64,000 nucleotides of DNA, from positions 116,058-180,057 of the forward strand of contig JAJCYH010000022.1 in assembly GCA_029262995.1 (NCBI GenBank), read 5' to 3'. The notes under the pieces were generated by a model. It had not been told where the DNA came from. It searched no databases and was given only the letters and a program-made list of their open reading frames with translations. Origin of the DNA: Saprospiraceae bacterium. GTDB taxonomy: Bacteria > Bacteroidota > Bacteroidia > Chitinophagales > Saprospiraceae. Shown here one piece after another: positions 44,527 through 53,936 of the stretch; positions within the stretch are counted from its first letter, which is position 1, and each line of letters opens with the position of its first letter. The position numbers and the translations under genes are program-made.

Positions 44527-44868
44527 TTAGTCCTCGTTTTCTACACTGTTCCTTTTTCTGTATTCCAATCTTCCCTCAAGGAATTCTTCAGTAGCAATAA
44601 TTGTTGGGTTTGGTAGTTTTTCGTAGAATTTTGAAATTTCAATTTGCTCTTTATTTTCCTGAATCTCCTCGATTGTTTCAGAAGTTATTGCAAATTCATC
44701 CAGTTTCCCATGTAATTCTTGCTTGATATCTACTGCCAATTGTTTTGCGCGACTGGTTATTACAGCTAAAGCTTCATAGATATTGTTGGTGTCAACAATA
44801 AAACTTTTGATGTTTCTAGCTTTTGCGTTGGGGTCAATATTTTGAACTTGATTCTTAATATCTGTCAT
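44527..44868 (-). CDS. rpoZ: DNA-directed RNA polymerase omega (RpoZ/Rpb6-like) subunit
   Basis: 113 residues, typical of the Bacteroidota form. The omega signature is NIYEALAVITSRAKQLAVDI followed by an acidic region, and the tail has NPTIIATEEFLEGRLEYRKR. Omega helps fold the beta-prime subunit. Its ATG overlaps the bamD stop by 4 bp, and coaBC follows 17 bp later. Confidence 0.9.
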   Translation of the reverse strand: MTDIKNQVQNIDPNAKARNIKSFIVDTNNIYEALAVITSRAKQLAVDIKQELHGKLDEFAITSETIEEIQENKEQIEISKFYEKLPNPTIIATEEFLEGRLEYRKRNSVENED

Positions 44869-45671
44869 TGCTCAAATCTTTTTATTTCGTTATTACAATA
44901 TGTCAATATTTGTTCCACTTCTCGGATATTTTCCGAATTGGGGTATCGTGCCATGAATTTGTTGCATTTTTCAATTTCATCCTCTAGCCTGACCTTTTTC
45001 TTTTCGTAAATACTATTTTTTGCCAACTCGTGATTAGATTTAATTGTCAAAAACCGCACTTCTTCTTTTCGATTAGTCTCTGGAAAATCTTTTATCAAGT
45101 TTTCAAAAGATAATACTGCCGATTGATAGTTGGCAAGGTCATAGTATAACTTTGCTGTATTATAAGCCTTATTCTCTAGCTTTTTTCTCATTTCATCAAT
45201 TAATGCATTGCATTGGTCAACACGAGGGCTATTAGGATAAGTATTTATAAAAGTTTGAAGTTCTTCAATTGCTCTGGTAGTAGGACTTTGATCCAGTTTA
45301 GAATTTGGGGACATTAAATAATTAGAATAGGCAGACATGTAAGCCAATTCCTCTTTCTTGGGACTGTTGTAAAAGGTTTTCGTAAAGCTGTTGAAATAGT
45401 TTGCTGCAAGGATATACTGCTCAGTGTTATAGTATGTATAAGCGTATTTATAAAACAAATCCTCAGCTTCTTCTTTTCCTCTATAAAAAGGAATAACCAA
45501 CTCATAAAGCGACTGAGCCTTTATGTAATCCTTATTGTCAAAGTATTTATCGGCTGTGGCTTTAATTTTCTCAGGATCATTGCTTGTCCTAACTTCTTCA
45601 TAGGAAGACTTACAGGATAACATCAATGTCACCAAAATTAGAACTGAGAATATTTTTATGCTTTTTATCAT
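44865..45671 (-). CDS. bamD: Outer-membrane assembly lipoprotein BamD
   Basis: 268 residues from the ATG at 45671. An upstream open frame to 45710 would run through the promoter, so it is rejected. Lipobox at VTLMLSC (Cys20). The mature protein has TPR-like helices (KADKYFDNKDYIKAQSLYEL, EAEDLFYKYAYTYYNTEQY, AANYFNSFTKTFYNSP, QSAVLSFENLIKDFPET), the BamD/YfiO fold. It works with BamA to insert beta-barrel proteins. The gene heads the operon with rpoZ, coaBC, DUF4835 and purN. Confidence 0.93.
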   Translation of the reverse strand: MIKSIKIFSVLILVTLMLSCKSSYEEVRTSNDPEKIKATADKYFDNKDYIKAQSLYELVIPFYRGKEEAEDLFYKYAYTYYNTEQYILAANYFNSFTKTFYNSPKKEELAYMSAYSNYLMSPNSKLDQSPTTRAIEELQTFINTYPNSPRVDQCNALIDEMRKKLENKAYNTAKLYYDLANYQSAVLSFENLIKDFPETNRKEEVRFLTIKSNHELAKNSIYEKKKVRLEDEIEKCNKFMARYPNSENIREVEQILTYCNNEIKRFEQ

Positions 45672-45679
45672 AAGGGATA

Positions 45680-45710
45680 CAAAAGTATGTCTTTTACTTG
45701 GGATACACAA
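45680..45710 (-). promoter_or_regulatory. Promoter of the bamD-purN operon
   Basis: On the minus strand TTG (45710-45708), a 20-bp spacer and TACTTTTG (45687-45680) match the Bacteroidota -33/-7 consensus exactly. The -7 box ends 8 bp before the ATG at 45671, so the leader is nearly absent. Confidence 0.8.
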
Positions 45711-46517
45711 TACAGTCTTATAAACGGCTAAACACTATAATTATTAGGCTTAACTTTGATCTAAATTTGCTCATAAACAATTAGCATCGAATGTCCATGG
45801 GTGCAAGGTCAACCCAAGACATTTTTGGTGGTGTTGTACTTAACAGATGTCGGTGATTTTTACGCGGTGTAATTTCAATTCTTAGATCAATAAGCCTGAA
45901 GCCACCCATTGTTTAGGCTTGCGCTTGGGCTGTAAGTTATAAATGAAAAAGTCCACCTATCCAAAATAGAAATCAGGTATGAAATTAACCCATCAAAACC
46001 ATTCATTTAGACCTTGAGAATGCCATATTCTCAGAACAATCCTTTTTAATCAAATAGCATATCCTGAGGGAGCACAGTCCAAATGTATAAATCAGTCGAA
46101 GCATTACTCGATGTTTATCATTTTTATATGAGGCAATAATTAAAGATAACTCTTGGCGACTAAGTATTTTTGGTTGACTATGATGATCTTTGGGATAGTG
46201 TCATGAAATCGAACCAGGCATGCTACTGTTCTGATCTACGATTTAATGGTCTGGTCTGACTTCTCTTCTATTTTCACCCGATTGATCATCGGCACAGTAA
46301 TAGATAATAAATCTGTATTATGTACTTTTGTTGTAGCATTTGATAAGGCTGGTTTTAAACTTGTCAAGTAAATTTAATTTATAGGTTAAATAGTATTTAC
46401 ATGGCAAGCCTTTTGCCAATTTTGCTCACTAAATGCTACACCGATAGGTATTTAGTACAAACAACGGATAGCTCGTTAAGCAAGCACAAAGGTTATTTTG
46501 GAAGTTGGCAGTAAACT
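45711..46517. other. Gene-poor 800-bp interval before the AraC-type gene
   Basis: No open frame of note and no recognisable protein in any frame. Base composition is a little more balanced than in nearby spacers, and I read it as decayed sequence, but I cannot name what it was. Neither terminal repeats nor a transposase fragment is visible. Confidence 0.4.
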
Positions 46518-47345
46518 ATGTCCCTTATAATACATATTAGAATGAATATAGATACTATTAAAATAACACGTATTCTACGCAAAACAACTTCTAAGCAAAA
46601 TGTTGATTGCTATGCTGTTTGTTGGGTTCAAAACGGAGCAAGAGGAATAGAAATAAACAAAACACTTTACACAAATGTATCGAATTCAGTTTTTTTCTTA
46701 AACCCCGGTTACGATTGGAAGATATTAAAAAAAGACACAACAAGCTCATCAGGGTACGTTCTTTATATTCCCAAGAATATTTTGAACCATCCCATTTTTA
46801 AAAATCTTCAAATTACCGAAATTCGTCTTTTAAACACCAATGAGATCCCGAAAATAAATCTTACTCCAGCCATTGAAACACGTGTAAAAGCTATTCTTGA
46901 AATGCTAGATGAATTATTGAGCACCAACCTAAAACATAGAGAGGAGGCTATAATTTCCCTGCTGAACACATTCTTTGTTTATTGTGATGGGAAGTGCAAC
47001 ATCAAGTCAGTCATTTCGGATAACAATGCTAAGTCCGCATTGGTCTATAGGTTCAAAAAAAGCATTGACCACAATATAAACCAATACCACGACGTAGGCC
47101 ACTATGCTAAAGTTCTCAATGTATCTAGCAAATACTTAAATGAATGTGTTAAGGAAGTTTTAGGTGTCAATGCCAAACATCTTCTAGACGAACAACTCGT
47201 TATGCGTGCCAGACATAGTCTAAAGTTCACAGACAAAACCGTTAAGGAAGTTGGCTATGAACTGGGCTTTTCTTCGCCTGATTATTTCAGCTATTTTTTC
47301 AAAAAACATGTGGGAACAACACCTTCTCAACTACGACAAAACTGA
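46518..47345 (+). CDS. AraC family transcriptional regulator
   Basis: 275 residues; a second possible start is the ATG at 46542. The N-terminal part has a cupin-like sensor (CYAVCWVQNGARGIEINKTL and NSVFFLNPGYDWKILK). The C-terminal two helix-turn-helix motifs (about 180-272) are YHDVGHYAKVLNVSSKYLNE, CVKEVLGVNAKHLLDEQLVM, KEVGYELGFSSPDYFSYFFK and HVGTTPSQLRQ. It probably controls the cupin and lipoprotein genes that follow on the same strand. Codons with C at the third position are more frequent than in the neighbouring housekeeping genes. Confidence 0.9.
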   Translation: MSLIIHIRMNIDTIKITRILRKTTSKQNVDCYAVCWVQNGARGIEINKTLYTNVSNSVFFLNPGYDWKILKKDTTSSSGYVLYIPKNILNHPIFKNLQITEIRLLNTNEIPKINLTPAIETRVKAILEMLDELLSTNLKHREEAIISLLNTFFVYCDGKCNIKSVISDNNAKSALVYRFKKSIDHNINQYHDVGHYAKVLNVSSKYLNECVKEVLGVNAKHLLDEQLVMRARHSLKFTDKTVKEVGYELGFSSPDYFSYFFKKHVGTTPSQLRQN

Positions 47346-47434
47346 TTTCCGAAATTCTAAGGAATTACCGTGTTTTTCACAGTATCCAAAACGTCCTTCC
47401 CTTGTACCTTTATCCAAACAATAAACAAGATGTT

Positions 47435-47980
47435 ATGGATAGAAAAAAATTCATTCAAACTTCGGGTTTGGGACTTGGACTTGCGATTTTTCCCGGAATT
47501 GCCAACAATAAGCAGCTGTTTGAAAAAACAAAAACCCCTACCAACCTCAATCCCAAAATCATAAAAGACAAAGAGGGAGAGGTTTTAAACGTTATTGGTG
47601 ATATACAAACCCATAAGTTGGTGGGCAGTGAAACCGGTAATCAAATTGTTGAGTGGGTTGATAATGTAGAGCCGGGAGTTGGCATTCCCCCTCACATTCA
47701 TACTAAGGAAGACGAAATTTTTAGGGTCATAAAGGGGAAAGTTGAAATAATGGTAGATAACATAACAACCATCTTGGAGGCTGGTGATACTGCTTTTGCA
47801 CCAAAAAATATCCCTCACTCCTGGAAAGTTGTAGGATTCGAAAAGGCAAAAATGATTACAAGTGCGTTTCCCTCAGGTATTGAGATGATGTTCAGTGAAT
47901 TAGCTGACTTACCTCCCGGTCCACCCGATTTTGAAAAAGTCACTAAAATATGTGAAAACCACGGAATCTCATTTTTATAA
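47435..47980 (+). CDS. Cupin-domain protein with an export-like N-terminus
   Basis: 181 residues from the ATG at 47435; a TTG at 47402 is also in frame. The N-terminus (MDRKKFIQTSGLGLGLAIFP) resembles a Tat signal but has Arg-Lys instead of Arg-Arg. The cupin motifs are PPHIHTKEDEIFRVIKGKVE (HxH...E metal ligands) and ILEAGDTAFAPKNIPHSWKV. It is a monomeric small-cupin enzyme or binding protein. It follows the AraC gene by 89 bp and precedes a lipoprotein by 20 bp. Confidence 0.85.
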   Translation: MDRKKFIQTSGLGLGLAIFPGIANNKQLFEKTKTPTNLNPKIIKDKEGEVLNVIGDIQTHKLVGSETGNQIVEWVDNVEPGVGIPPHIHTKEDEIFRVIKGKVEIMVDNITTILEAGDTAFAPKNIPHSWKVVGFEKAKMITSAFPSGIEMMFSELADLPPGPPDFEKVTKICENHGISFL

Positions 47981-48000
47981 ATCAAGAATAATTTAATGTT

Positions 48001-48510
48001 ATGAAATTCACACTTACTAATGCAAGCATTATTGCTTTAGTACTTATTCCCGTTTTATATTCTTCTTGCAACAAAGACGATGACCCACAAATTGATGAGG
48101 TTGCTTTAATGATAGAAGAAGTTCGGCAACTCACCCAACCCTTTAAAAATCACAGTGCAGCTGTACAAGCCGGTTGGGACACAGATATTTCCAGCTGTAT
48201 TGAACACCCTACCGAGGGCGGTATGGGGCATCATTTTGGACGTATGCCATATTTTGACGGTAGAACAAACCATCTCGAACCTCAAGTATTACTGTTTGCT
48301 CCCGACATCAATGGCAATATGGAGCTTTTGGGAGTGGAATATATAGTACCTTTTACCATTCATTCCGAGGAAGCGGACCCACCCACTCTTTTCTACCAAC
48401 ACTTTCACCAAAACCACGAACAAGAAATTTGGGGATTGCATGTTTGGACTGAAAAGCTAAACCCCAAGGGGATGTTCTACGATTGGAATCCTACAGTGAG
48501 TTGTGATTAA
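48001..48510 (+). CDS. Histidine-rich lipoprotein of unknown function
   Basis: 169 residues with a lipobox (VLYSSC, Cys23). The mature part carries several His and acid clusters (IEHPTEGGMGHHFGRMPYFD; YQHFHQNHEQEIWGLHVW), which look like a metal-binding site. I recognise GGMGHHFG as a feature of a small uncharacterised secreted family, without a named function. It is co-directional with the cupin gene and probably in one transcript with it; a bidirectional terminator follows. Confidence 0.65.
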   Translation: MKFTLTNASIIALVLIPVLYSSCNKDDDPQIDEVALMIEEVRQLTQPFKNHSAAVQAGWDTDISSCIEHPTEGGMGHHFGRMPYFDGRTNHLEPQVLLFAPDINGNMELLGVEYIVPFTIHSEEADPPTLFYQHFHQNHEQEIWGLHVWTEKLNPKGMFYDWNPTVSCD

Positions 48511-48598
48511 ACCACAACCCAGCAAAAAAGCATTTCCAAAATATCAAAATCAGACCTTTAGTTCATGTAATAGTGGTAGGAAACCTATAAATAAAGAA

Positions 48599-48626
48599 AA
48601 AGTCAGCAATCTTTATTACTGACTTT
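48599..48626. terminator. Bidirectional stem-loop between convergent genes
   Basis: AAAGTCAGCAAT (48599-48610), a CTTT loop and ATTACTGACTTT (48615-48626) pair at 11 of 12 positions. The minus-strand side has the better T-run, and the site lies between the lipoprotein gene and the convergent GH3 gene. Confidence 0.7.
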
Positions 48627-48743
48627 ATCACCTTTAAACATTTGAACTTTAACGTGCTTAAACATTCTGTGTGAAGGCTAAAAGCCGCACACATTTAAAA
48701 GACAATTATAATCAGGCTTACCCCTATAAAACAATAAGACATT

Positions 48744-50246
48744 TTATAAAGATTTTGATATTTGAATCAATTTATTGGCGATTTTTCTATCGTTGGTTAA
48801 TCGGGGTACTTTATTTTGGCCGCCGAGTTTACCTTCAGATCTCATATATTCAATAAAGCTGGTTTTGGGAAGAACTCTAATTTTTAAGGTTTGCAAAATA
48901 CCTCCTTCAATCAGATCTCGGTAATAGATATTTTGTCTGACAATTTCTTCATCAATTTTATGAGCAATGATATCAACATTCTGCGGCATTTCTGCAAATT
49001 CAATTAGCCACTCATGATAAGGCAGTCCACCTTCTTCTGGATTTATTTGTGGTGCAACAGTAAATTCTGTGATATTGAGATTATTATCTCTTGATACATT
49101 CTGTATAGCTTCTTCTACTTCTTTAGCAATTACATGTTCACCAAATGCAGAAATGAAATGCTTTATTCTACCACTCACATTTAATCTATATGGATTCAAG
49201 CTTGTAAACCGAATTGTATCTCCTATACTGTAGGACCACAAACCTGCATTACTGCTTATAATCAATGCATAATCTATATTTGTTTTTACTTCGGACAGAC
49301 ATAATCTCTGAGGGCTTTCGGAGAAATATTTATCTAATGGAATAAATTCAAAAAACATTCCCGCATTGCTGTTTAGTAAAAGTTCATCTCCTTCTATGCT
49401 ATCTTGAAAAGCAACAAAACCCTCTGATGCTGGATAGGTCTCCAGAGTGTGAACTCCAGGTCCAGCAAGTTTTTCTAAATTTGATTTATAGGGTTGATAA
49501 TTGACCCCACCGTGTATGAAAAGTTGGAAATCTTTAAATATTTCCTTGATATTATTCTTCCCTGATTTTTGCAACAATCTTTCATAATACATTTGTACCC
49601 AAGGTGGGATTCCGCTGATCAAACTCAGATTTTTGCTTAAGCTTATATCTACAATACGATTTAGCTTTTCTTCCCAATCTTCAATACAATTGGTTTTATA
49701 ATCAGGAAATTGATTTGGTTTTACCCATGCAGGAATTTCATGGTTTACAATACCTGACAATCTTCCTGTTTTAATGTTTCCTTTTAGCTCAAGTTCTGGT
49801 GATCCAGATAAAAAAATCATATTATTAGAAAATATATCATTACGGCTTAGGGCTATATAATTTAAGATAGCATTTCTGGCAGTTTTAATATGATATGGAA
49901 TACTTTCACTGGTGATGGGAATATATTTAACTCCTGATGTAGTACCTGAGGTTTTTGCAAAATACTTAGGTATTCCGGGCCACAAAACACTTTTGTGTCC
50001 TTGTATAATTTTTTCTATATAAGGCTTTAGTTTTTCATAACTGTTTATCTGATTAGCCTGAGTAAAATCTTCATGATTTTGAATGTCTTCAAAATGATGG
50101 TCTCGACCAAACAGTGTTTTTGAACCCTTCTTTATTAATTGATTAAAAATCTTATGTTGGTCTTCAACGGCATTTTCAGACATCAATACAATATCACTTC
50201 TGACTTTTTTTGCGAAAGCATTAATAATAATTGATTTGATTGCCAT
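48744..50246 (-). CDS. GH3 auxin-responsive-promoter family (acyl-adenylate) enzyme
   Basis: 500 residues, in the normal 500-550 range for bacterial GH3 proteins. The nucleotide-binding SGTTSG motif (100-105) is preceded by FAKT, and YPASEGFVAF and NSNAGMFFEFIPLD are the second and third family motifs. GH3 enzymes adenylate an acid and join it to an amino acid or other amine; the bacterial substrates are largely unknown. It is 2 bp from the upstream SH3 gene and probably in one operon with it. Confidence 0.92.
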   Translation of the reverse strand: MAIKSIIINAFAKKVRSDIVLMSENAVEDQHKIFNQLIKKGSKTLFGRDHHFEDIQNHEDFTQANQINSYEKLKPYIEKIIQGHKSVLWPGIPKYFAKTSGTTSGVKYIPITSESIPYHIKTARNAILNYIALSRNDIFSNNMIFLSGSPELELKGNIKTGRLSGIVNHEIPAWVKPNQFPDYKTNCIEDWEEKLNRIVDISLSKNLSLISGIPPWVQMYYERLLQKSGKNNIKEIFKDFQLFIHGGVNYQPYKSNLEKLAGPGVHTLETYPASEGFVAFQDSIEGDELLLNSNAGMFFEFIPLDKYFSESPQRLCLSEVKTNIDYALIISSNAGLWSYSIGDTIRFTSLNPYRLNVSGRIKHFISAFGEHVIAKEVEEAIQNVSRDNNLNITEFTVAPQINPEEGGLPYHEWLIEFAEMPQNVDIIAHKIDEEIVRQNIYYRDLIEGGILQTLKIRVLPKTSFIEYMRSEGKLGGQNKVPRLTNDRKIANKLIQISKSL

Positions 50247-50248
50247 AG

Positions 50249-50722
50249 CTATATTTCACGTAGGAAATTACCCCAAACCCATCCTTCTACATCTCCATAT
50301 TTTATTCTAGCCCACTTTCCTGCCTCATTATTTATATAAAATGTTTTAGAATCATAATATAGCAATTGAACTTCTGCGTTGGCGGGAATTTTGATAATAA
50401 TATTTGAGCTTAATGTAGGACCAGCTCTCATATTTAATGATTCACTATTAATTATTACGAGGGCTCTTCTATTTATATTGGAACCTTCATAAACGGCTAA
50501 TTTATTTTGCAATTCTGTAATGATAGAGTCTTTTTCAGCAAGTTGTTGTTCTAAGTTATTGCTTTGCTCATATGAAATTTTTGCATAGCCTGATTGTAAA
50601 ATGTCTAGAGGATTCCTTTGTTGAATGATACTGATGACGAACCAAATTACTATAACTGAAAATACGATCAGATATAACCATCTAAGTAGTTTTCGTGTTT
50701 TTTGATCGACTCTTCTCTTCAT
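50249..50722 (-). CDS. Membrane-anchored bacterial SH3-domain protein
   Basis: 157 residues: a basic N-terminus, one membrane helix (about 14-33, LYLIVFSVIVIWFVISIIQ), a coiled-coil linker (LEQQLAEKDSIITELQNKLA) and a C-terminal SH3b domain (about 85-157; LNMRAGPTLSSNIIIKIPAN, KWARIKYGDVEGWVWGNFL). SH3b domains bind peptidoglycan or peptides. It is co-directional with and next to the GH3 gene, 2 bp apart, with a DtxR-type gene 58 bp upstream. Confidence 0.8.
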   Translation of the reverse strand: MKRRVDQKTRKLLRWLYLIVFSVIVIWFVISIIQQRNPLDILQSGYAKISYEQSNNLEQQLAEKDSIITELQNKLAVYEGSNINRRALVIINSESLNMRAGPTLSSNIIIKIPANAEVQLLYYDSKTFYINNEAGKWARIKYGDVEGWVWGNFLREI

Positions 50723-50780
50723 TTAAGCTAAAAATATTTAAGAAGGATAAAGTTAAAAAAATGATACGAATAGATTGAAT

Positions 50781-51455
50781 TTAGTTCAATTGCTTAACGT
50801 ACAAATCTTGACATATCTTTGATGAAAAGACAATACTTGTTTGATCGTTAATCATTATGCGCTTGGATAGATCAAAATCTATTTCTTGTAATACTTCTAT
50901 TTGACTTCCTATCGATATTCCACAGTCATCTAAAAATTGCAAAAACGAAGAACTTTGATTGCGAACAGCGACGACTTTAGCTCTATCTGTTTTTCTTAGA
51001 TTAAATAAGGAAGTTTGATTTCTTAAAGTAAACCTTCCATCAGCATTTGGTATAGGCTCACCATGAGGATCATATTTTGGTGATCCAAGAAAAAGCTCAA
51101 GTTTTCTGATGACCTCTATAGTGTTAATGTGTTTAAGCTGTTCGGCAGCATCATTAAGTTTGTCCCAATCCATGCCAAGTTTTTGATGAAGGAAAACTTT
51201 CCACAAGCGCTCTTTGCGAATAAGTTGGGTGGCAAAAGCTATCCCTACTGAATTTAGTTTGACACCTTTATACTTTTCATAGTCCAACAACTTACGGCTA
51301 GCCATTCTTTGAACCATATCGGTTACGGCTGCTGCACTTGTCTGCATACTTGAGGCAATATCATTGGTTGATGCGGTTCCCCTATTTTTTTCTGTAATGT
51401 TAAAGATTGCTTTGAGATAATCTTCTTCTGTCAAACTAAGTTGTATGTCTTGCAT
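50781..51455 (-). CDS. DtxR/MntR-family metal-dependent regulator
   Basis: 224 residues. The N-terminal winged helix (LTEEDYLKAIFNITEKNRGT, ASTNDIASSMQTSAAAVTDM), a dimer domain with His residues near HQKLGMDWDKLNDAAEQLKH, and a C-terminal FeoA/SH3-like domain (about 145-224). The dimer region carries SPKYDPHGEPIPNADGRF, a classical metal-binding loop. It likely responds to manganese or iron. A TTTAAATTAGTTTAAA element directly upstream of the ATG fits an autoregulatory operator. Confidence 0.9.
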   Translation of the reverse strand: MQDIQLSLTEEDYLKAIFNITEKNRGTASTNDIASSMQTSAAAVTDMVQRMASRKLLDYEKYKGVKLNSVGIAFATQLIRKERLWKVFLHQKLGMDWDKLNDAAEQLKHINTIEVIRKLELFLGSPKYDPHGEPIPNADGRFTLRNQTSLFNLRKTDRAKVVAVRNQSSSFLQFLDDCGISIGSQIEVLQEIDFDLSKRIMINDQTSIVFSSKICQDLYVKQLN

Positions 51456-51458
51456 ATA

Positions 51459-51474
51459 TTTAAATTAGTTTAAA
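51459..51474. promoter_or_regulatory. Near-palindrome adjacent to the DtxR-type gene start
   Basis: TTTAAATTAGTTTAAA begins 4 bp upstream of the start codon. It is similar in layout to MntR/DtxR sites (TTTAGGTnAnCCTAAA) but lacks the GG/CC core, so autoregulation is possible, not shown. Confidence 0.4.
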
Positions 51475-51568
51475 AATAAAGTTAAGAGAGTAAAAATAAA
51501 AATAAAAGATTAAAATAGAAATCTGATAAAGACAATTGAATTAACAACAATAGCTACTAATTTTTAGC

Positions 51569-51596
51569 TTGAATACAGTAATTTCTTTTAGTTTTG
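51569..51596 (+). promoter_or_regulatory. Promoter of the pyrophosphatase gene
   Basis: TTG at 51569-51571, a 17-bp spacer and TAGTTTTG at 51589-51596 match the Bacteroidota -33/-7 elements exactly. The start codon follows 32 bp later. Confidence 0.75.
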
Positions 51597-51628
51597 CACG
51601 CTGAATTAAAAAACGTAAAAATTTATAC

Positions 51629-53788
51629 ATGGGACAGACATTAATTTATGCATTGCCGATATTTGGTGTAATTGCATTGATCTTTACCTTTTGGAAATCT
51701 GCTTGGGTAACTAAGCAAGAAGTAGGAACAGAAAAAATGGCTAGAATAGCTGCCAATATTGCTGATGGAGCCATGGCATTCCTAAGAGCGGAATACAAGG
51801 TTTTGGCAATATTCGTATTTCTAGTTGCTATTCTAATGGCATGGAGTGGAATGAATGAAAATTCTTCACCCCTTGTTGCCTTATCATTTGTATTAGGTGC
51901 TATTTGTTCTGCACTCGCTGGATTTATAGGAATGAAAGTGGCTACAAAAGCCAATGTAAGAACAACTAATGCTGCAAGAACAAGTTTAGGAAGGGCGCTA
52001 GAAGTTGCCTTTGCAGGTGGATCAGTAATGGGGCTTGGTGTTGTTGGTCTTGGTGTTTTAGGCCTTGGAACATTATTCATGTTTTATAACGGAATGGGAT
52101 GGGAAATCAATAAAGTGATCACCGTTCTAACAGGGTTTTCATTTGGTGCTTCTTCAATTGCACTTTTCGCAAGAGTTGGTGGTGGTATTTATACCAAGGC
52201 TGCTGATGTAGGTGCGGACCTTGTAGGTAAGGTTGAGGCAGGAATTCCTGAGGACCATCCTTTGAACCCTGCTACAATTGCTGATAACGTTGGTGATAAC
52301 GTTGGTGATGTTGCAGGAATGGGAGCTGATTTATTTGAATCCTATGTAGGATCAATAATTGGTACAATGGTATTGGGAGCAATATTCTTAGGAACTGGTG
52401 GTTTTGAAGCTACCAATGACTTTAATGGTCTTAATGCAGTTTTATTGCCATTAGTTTTAGCATCTGTAGGAATTATCACATCTATCATAGGTACTTTCTT
52501 TGTAAAAGTAAAAGAAGGTGGAGATCCACAAAAGGCATTAAACAGGGGTGAGTTTATTTCTGCTTTCTTGATGTTGATTGCTACTTTTTTAATTGTAAAA
52601 TGGATGTTACCAGAAACTTGGACATTAGGAGGAAGCGACTATAGTTCTATGGGTGTATTTTGGGCAGTGCTTATTGGTCTTATTTCAGGATTGTTAATTG
52701 GACTTGTTACGGAATACTACACTGGAACTGGAACCAAGCCAGTAATGTCAATCGTTAAGCAATCTATTACGGGTTCAGCAACTAATATTATCGCTGGTCT
52801 TGGAGTAGGAATGATTTCAACGGCTATTCCGATTTTCATTCTTGCAGCTGCCATTATGGGAGCACATTATTTTGCAGGATTATATGGTATTGCAATTGCT
52901 GCTGTCGGTATGCTATCAAATACAGGTATTCAATTAGCAGTAGATGCCTATGGTCCTGTTTCTGACAACGCTGGTGGAATTGCCGAAATGGCAGATCTTC
53001 CTAAAGAAGTAAGAAAACGAACAGATAAATTAGATGCAGTAGGTAATACAACTGCAGCTATTGGAAAGGGATTCGCAATTGGATCTGCAGCTTTAACAGC
53101 ACTTGCATTATTTGCTGCATTTATGGCTACTGCAGGTATCACAGAAATTAATATTGCTAATCCTAAAGTCATGGCAGGATTACTAGTCGGTGGAATGTTA
53201 CCATTTTTATTTTCTGCACTGTCAATGAATGCAGTTGGACGAGCAGCTATGGATATGATTCATGAAGTTAGAAGACAATTCAAAGAGATTCCTGCTTTAA
53301 ATGCTGCACTTGCAGTTATGAAAAAGAACGATGGAAAGGAAATGTCTGATTGGTCAGATGAAGATCGTTCTACTTTTGATGCAGCTGAAGGTTCAGCAGA
53401 CTATAGTAAGTGTGTTGAAATTTCAACTAAAGCTTCAATTAGAGAAATGATTTTACCAGGAATGATAGCAGTAGTTTCCCCAGTTCTTGTAGGCTTTGGC
53501 TTTGGTGCAGAAACATTAGGTGGCTTGATTGCAGGTGTTACTGTATGTGGTGTGCTTATGGCAATCTTCCAATCCAATGCTGGTGGTGCATGGGATAATG
53601 CTAAGAAAATGTTCGAAGAAGGAGTAGAAATAGATGGCAAAATGTACTATAAAGGATCTGAGCCTCATAAAGCCACTGTCGTTGGAGATACAGTTGGCGA
53701 TCCTTTTAAAGATACTTCAGGACCTTCATTAAATATATTATTAAAATTAATGTCAGTTGTAGCATTGGTTATCGCGCCATTTTTATAA
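51629..53788 (+). CDS. hppA: Membrane-integral pyrophosphatase, potassium-dependent type
   Basis: 719 residues and about 16 helices. It uses pyrophosphate hydrolysis to pump H+ or Na+. The substrate loop [20 protein letters not shown] and [20 protein letters not shown] is present, as is the C-terminal [16 protein letters not shown]. At the potassium-determining position ([17 protein letters not shown]) residue 476 is Ala, typical of K+-dependent enzymes rather than the Lys of K+-independent ones. Whether the transported ion is H+ or Na+ cannot be decided by eye. It has a clear promoter and a terminator of its own. Confidence 0.97.
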   Translation: MGQTLIYALPIFGVIALIFTFWKSAWVTKQEVGTEKMARIAANIADGAMAFLRAEYKVLAIFVFLVAILMAWSGMNENSSPLVALSFVLGAICSALAGFIGMKVATKANVRTTNAARTSLGRALEVAFAGGSVMGLGVVGLGVLGLGTLFMFYNGMGWEINKVITVLTGFSFGASSIALFARVGGGIYTKAADVGADLVGKVEAGIPEDHPLNPATIADNVGDNVGDVAGMGADLFESYVGSIIGTMVLGAIFLGTGGFEATNDFNGLNAVLLPLVLASVGIITSIIGTFFVKVKEGGDPQKALNRGEFISAFLMLIATFLIVKWMLPETWTLGGSDYSSMGVFWAVLIGLISGLLIGLVTEYYTGTGTKPVMSIVKQSITGSATNIIAGLGVGMISTAIPIFILAAAIMGAHYFAGLYGIAIAAVGMLSNTGIQLAVDAYGPVSDNAGGIAEMADLPKEVRKRTDKLDAVGNTTAAIGKGFAIGSAALTALALFAAFMATAGITEINIANPKVMAGLLVGGMLPFLFSALSMNAVGRAAMDMIHEVRRQFKEIPALNAALAVMKKNDGKEMSDWSDEDRSTFDAAEGSADYSKCVEISTKASIREMILPGMIAVVSPVLVGFGFGAETLGGLIAGVTVCGVLMAIFQSNAGGAWDNAKKMFEEGVEIDGKMYYKGSEPHKATVVGDTVGDPFKDTSGPSLNILLKLMSVVALVIAPFL

Positions 53789-53814
53789 TTGAGTAAAAAT
53801 ATTCTTCTAAAAAG

Positions 53815-53843
53815 GCAGCTACAATCGTAGTTGCTTTTTTTTT
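53815..53843 (+). terminator. Intrinsic terminator of hppA
   Basis: GCAGCTAC (53815-53822), AATC loop, GTAGTTGC (53827-53834), eight pairs with one G-U, followed by nine T. It lies 26 bp after the stop codon. Confidence 0.9.
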
Positions 53844-53936
53844 GTATATATTAAAAAATGCTATATAATATGATTGTAAAAAGGAATAATTGCGTAATTT
53901 TCCACTGTATTAACTAACACTTACAAAATTATTATC

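Noticed and set aside
51646..52080. Minus-strand ORF of 144 codons inside the pyrophosphatase gene
   Set aside because: Shadow frame of a GC-richer coding region; no motif, no start context, low-complexity sequence.
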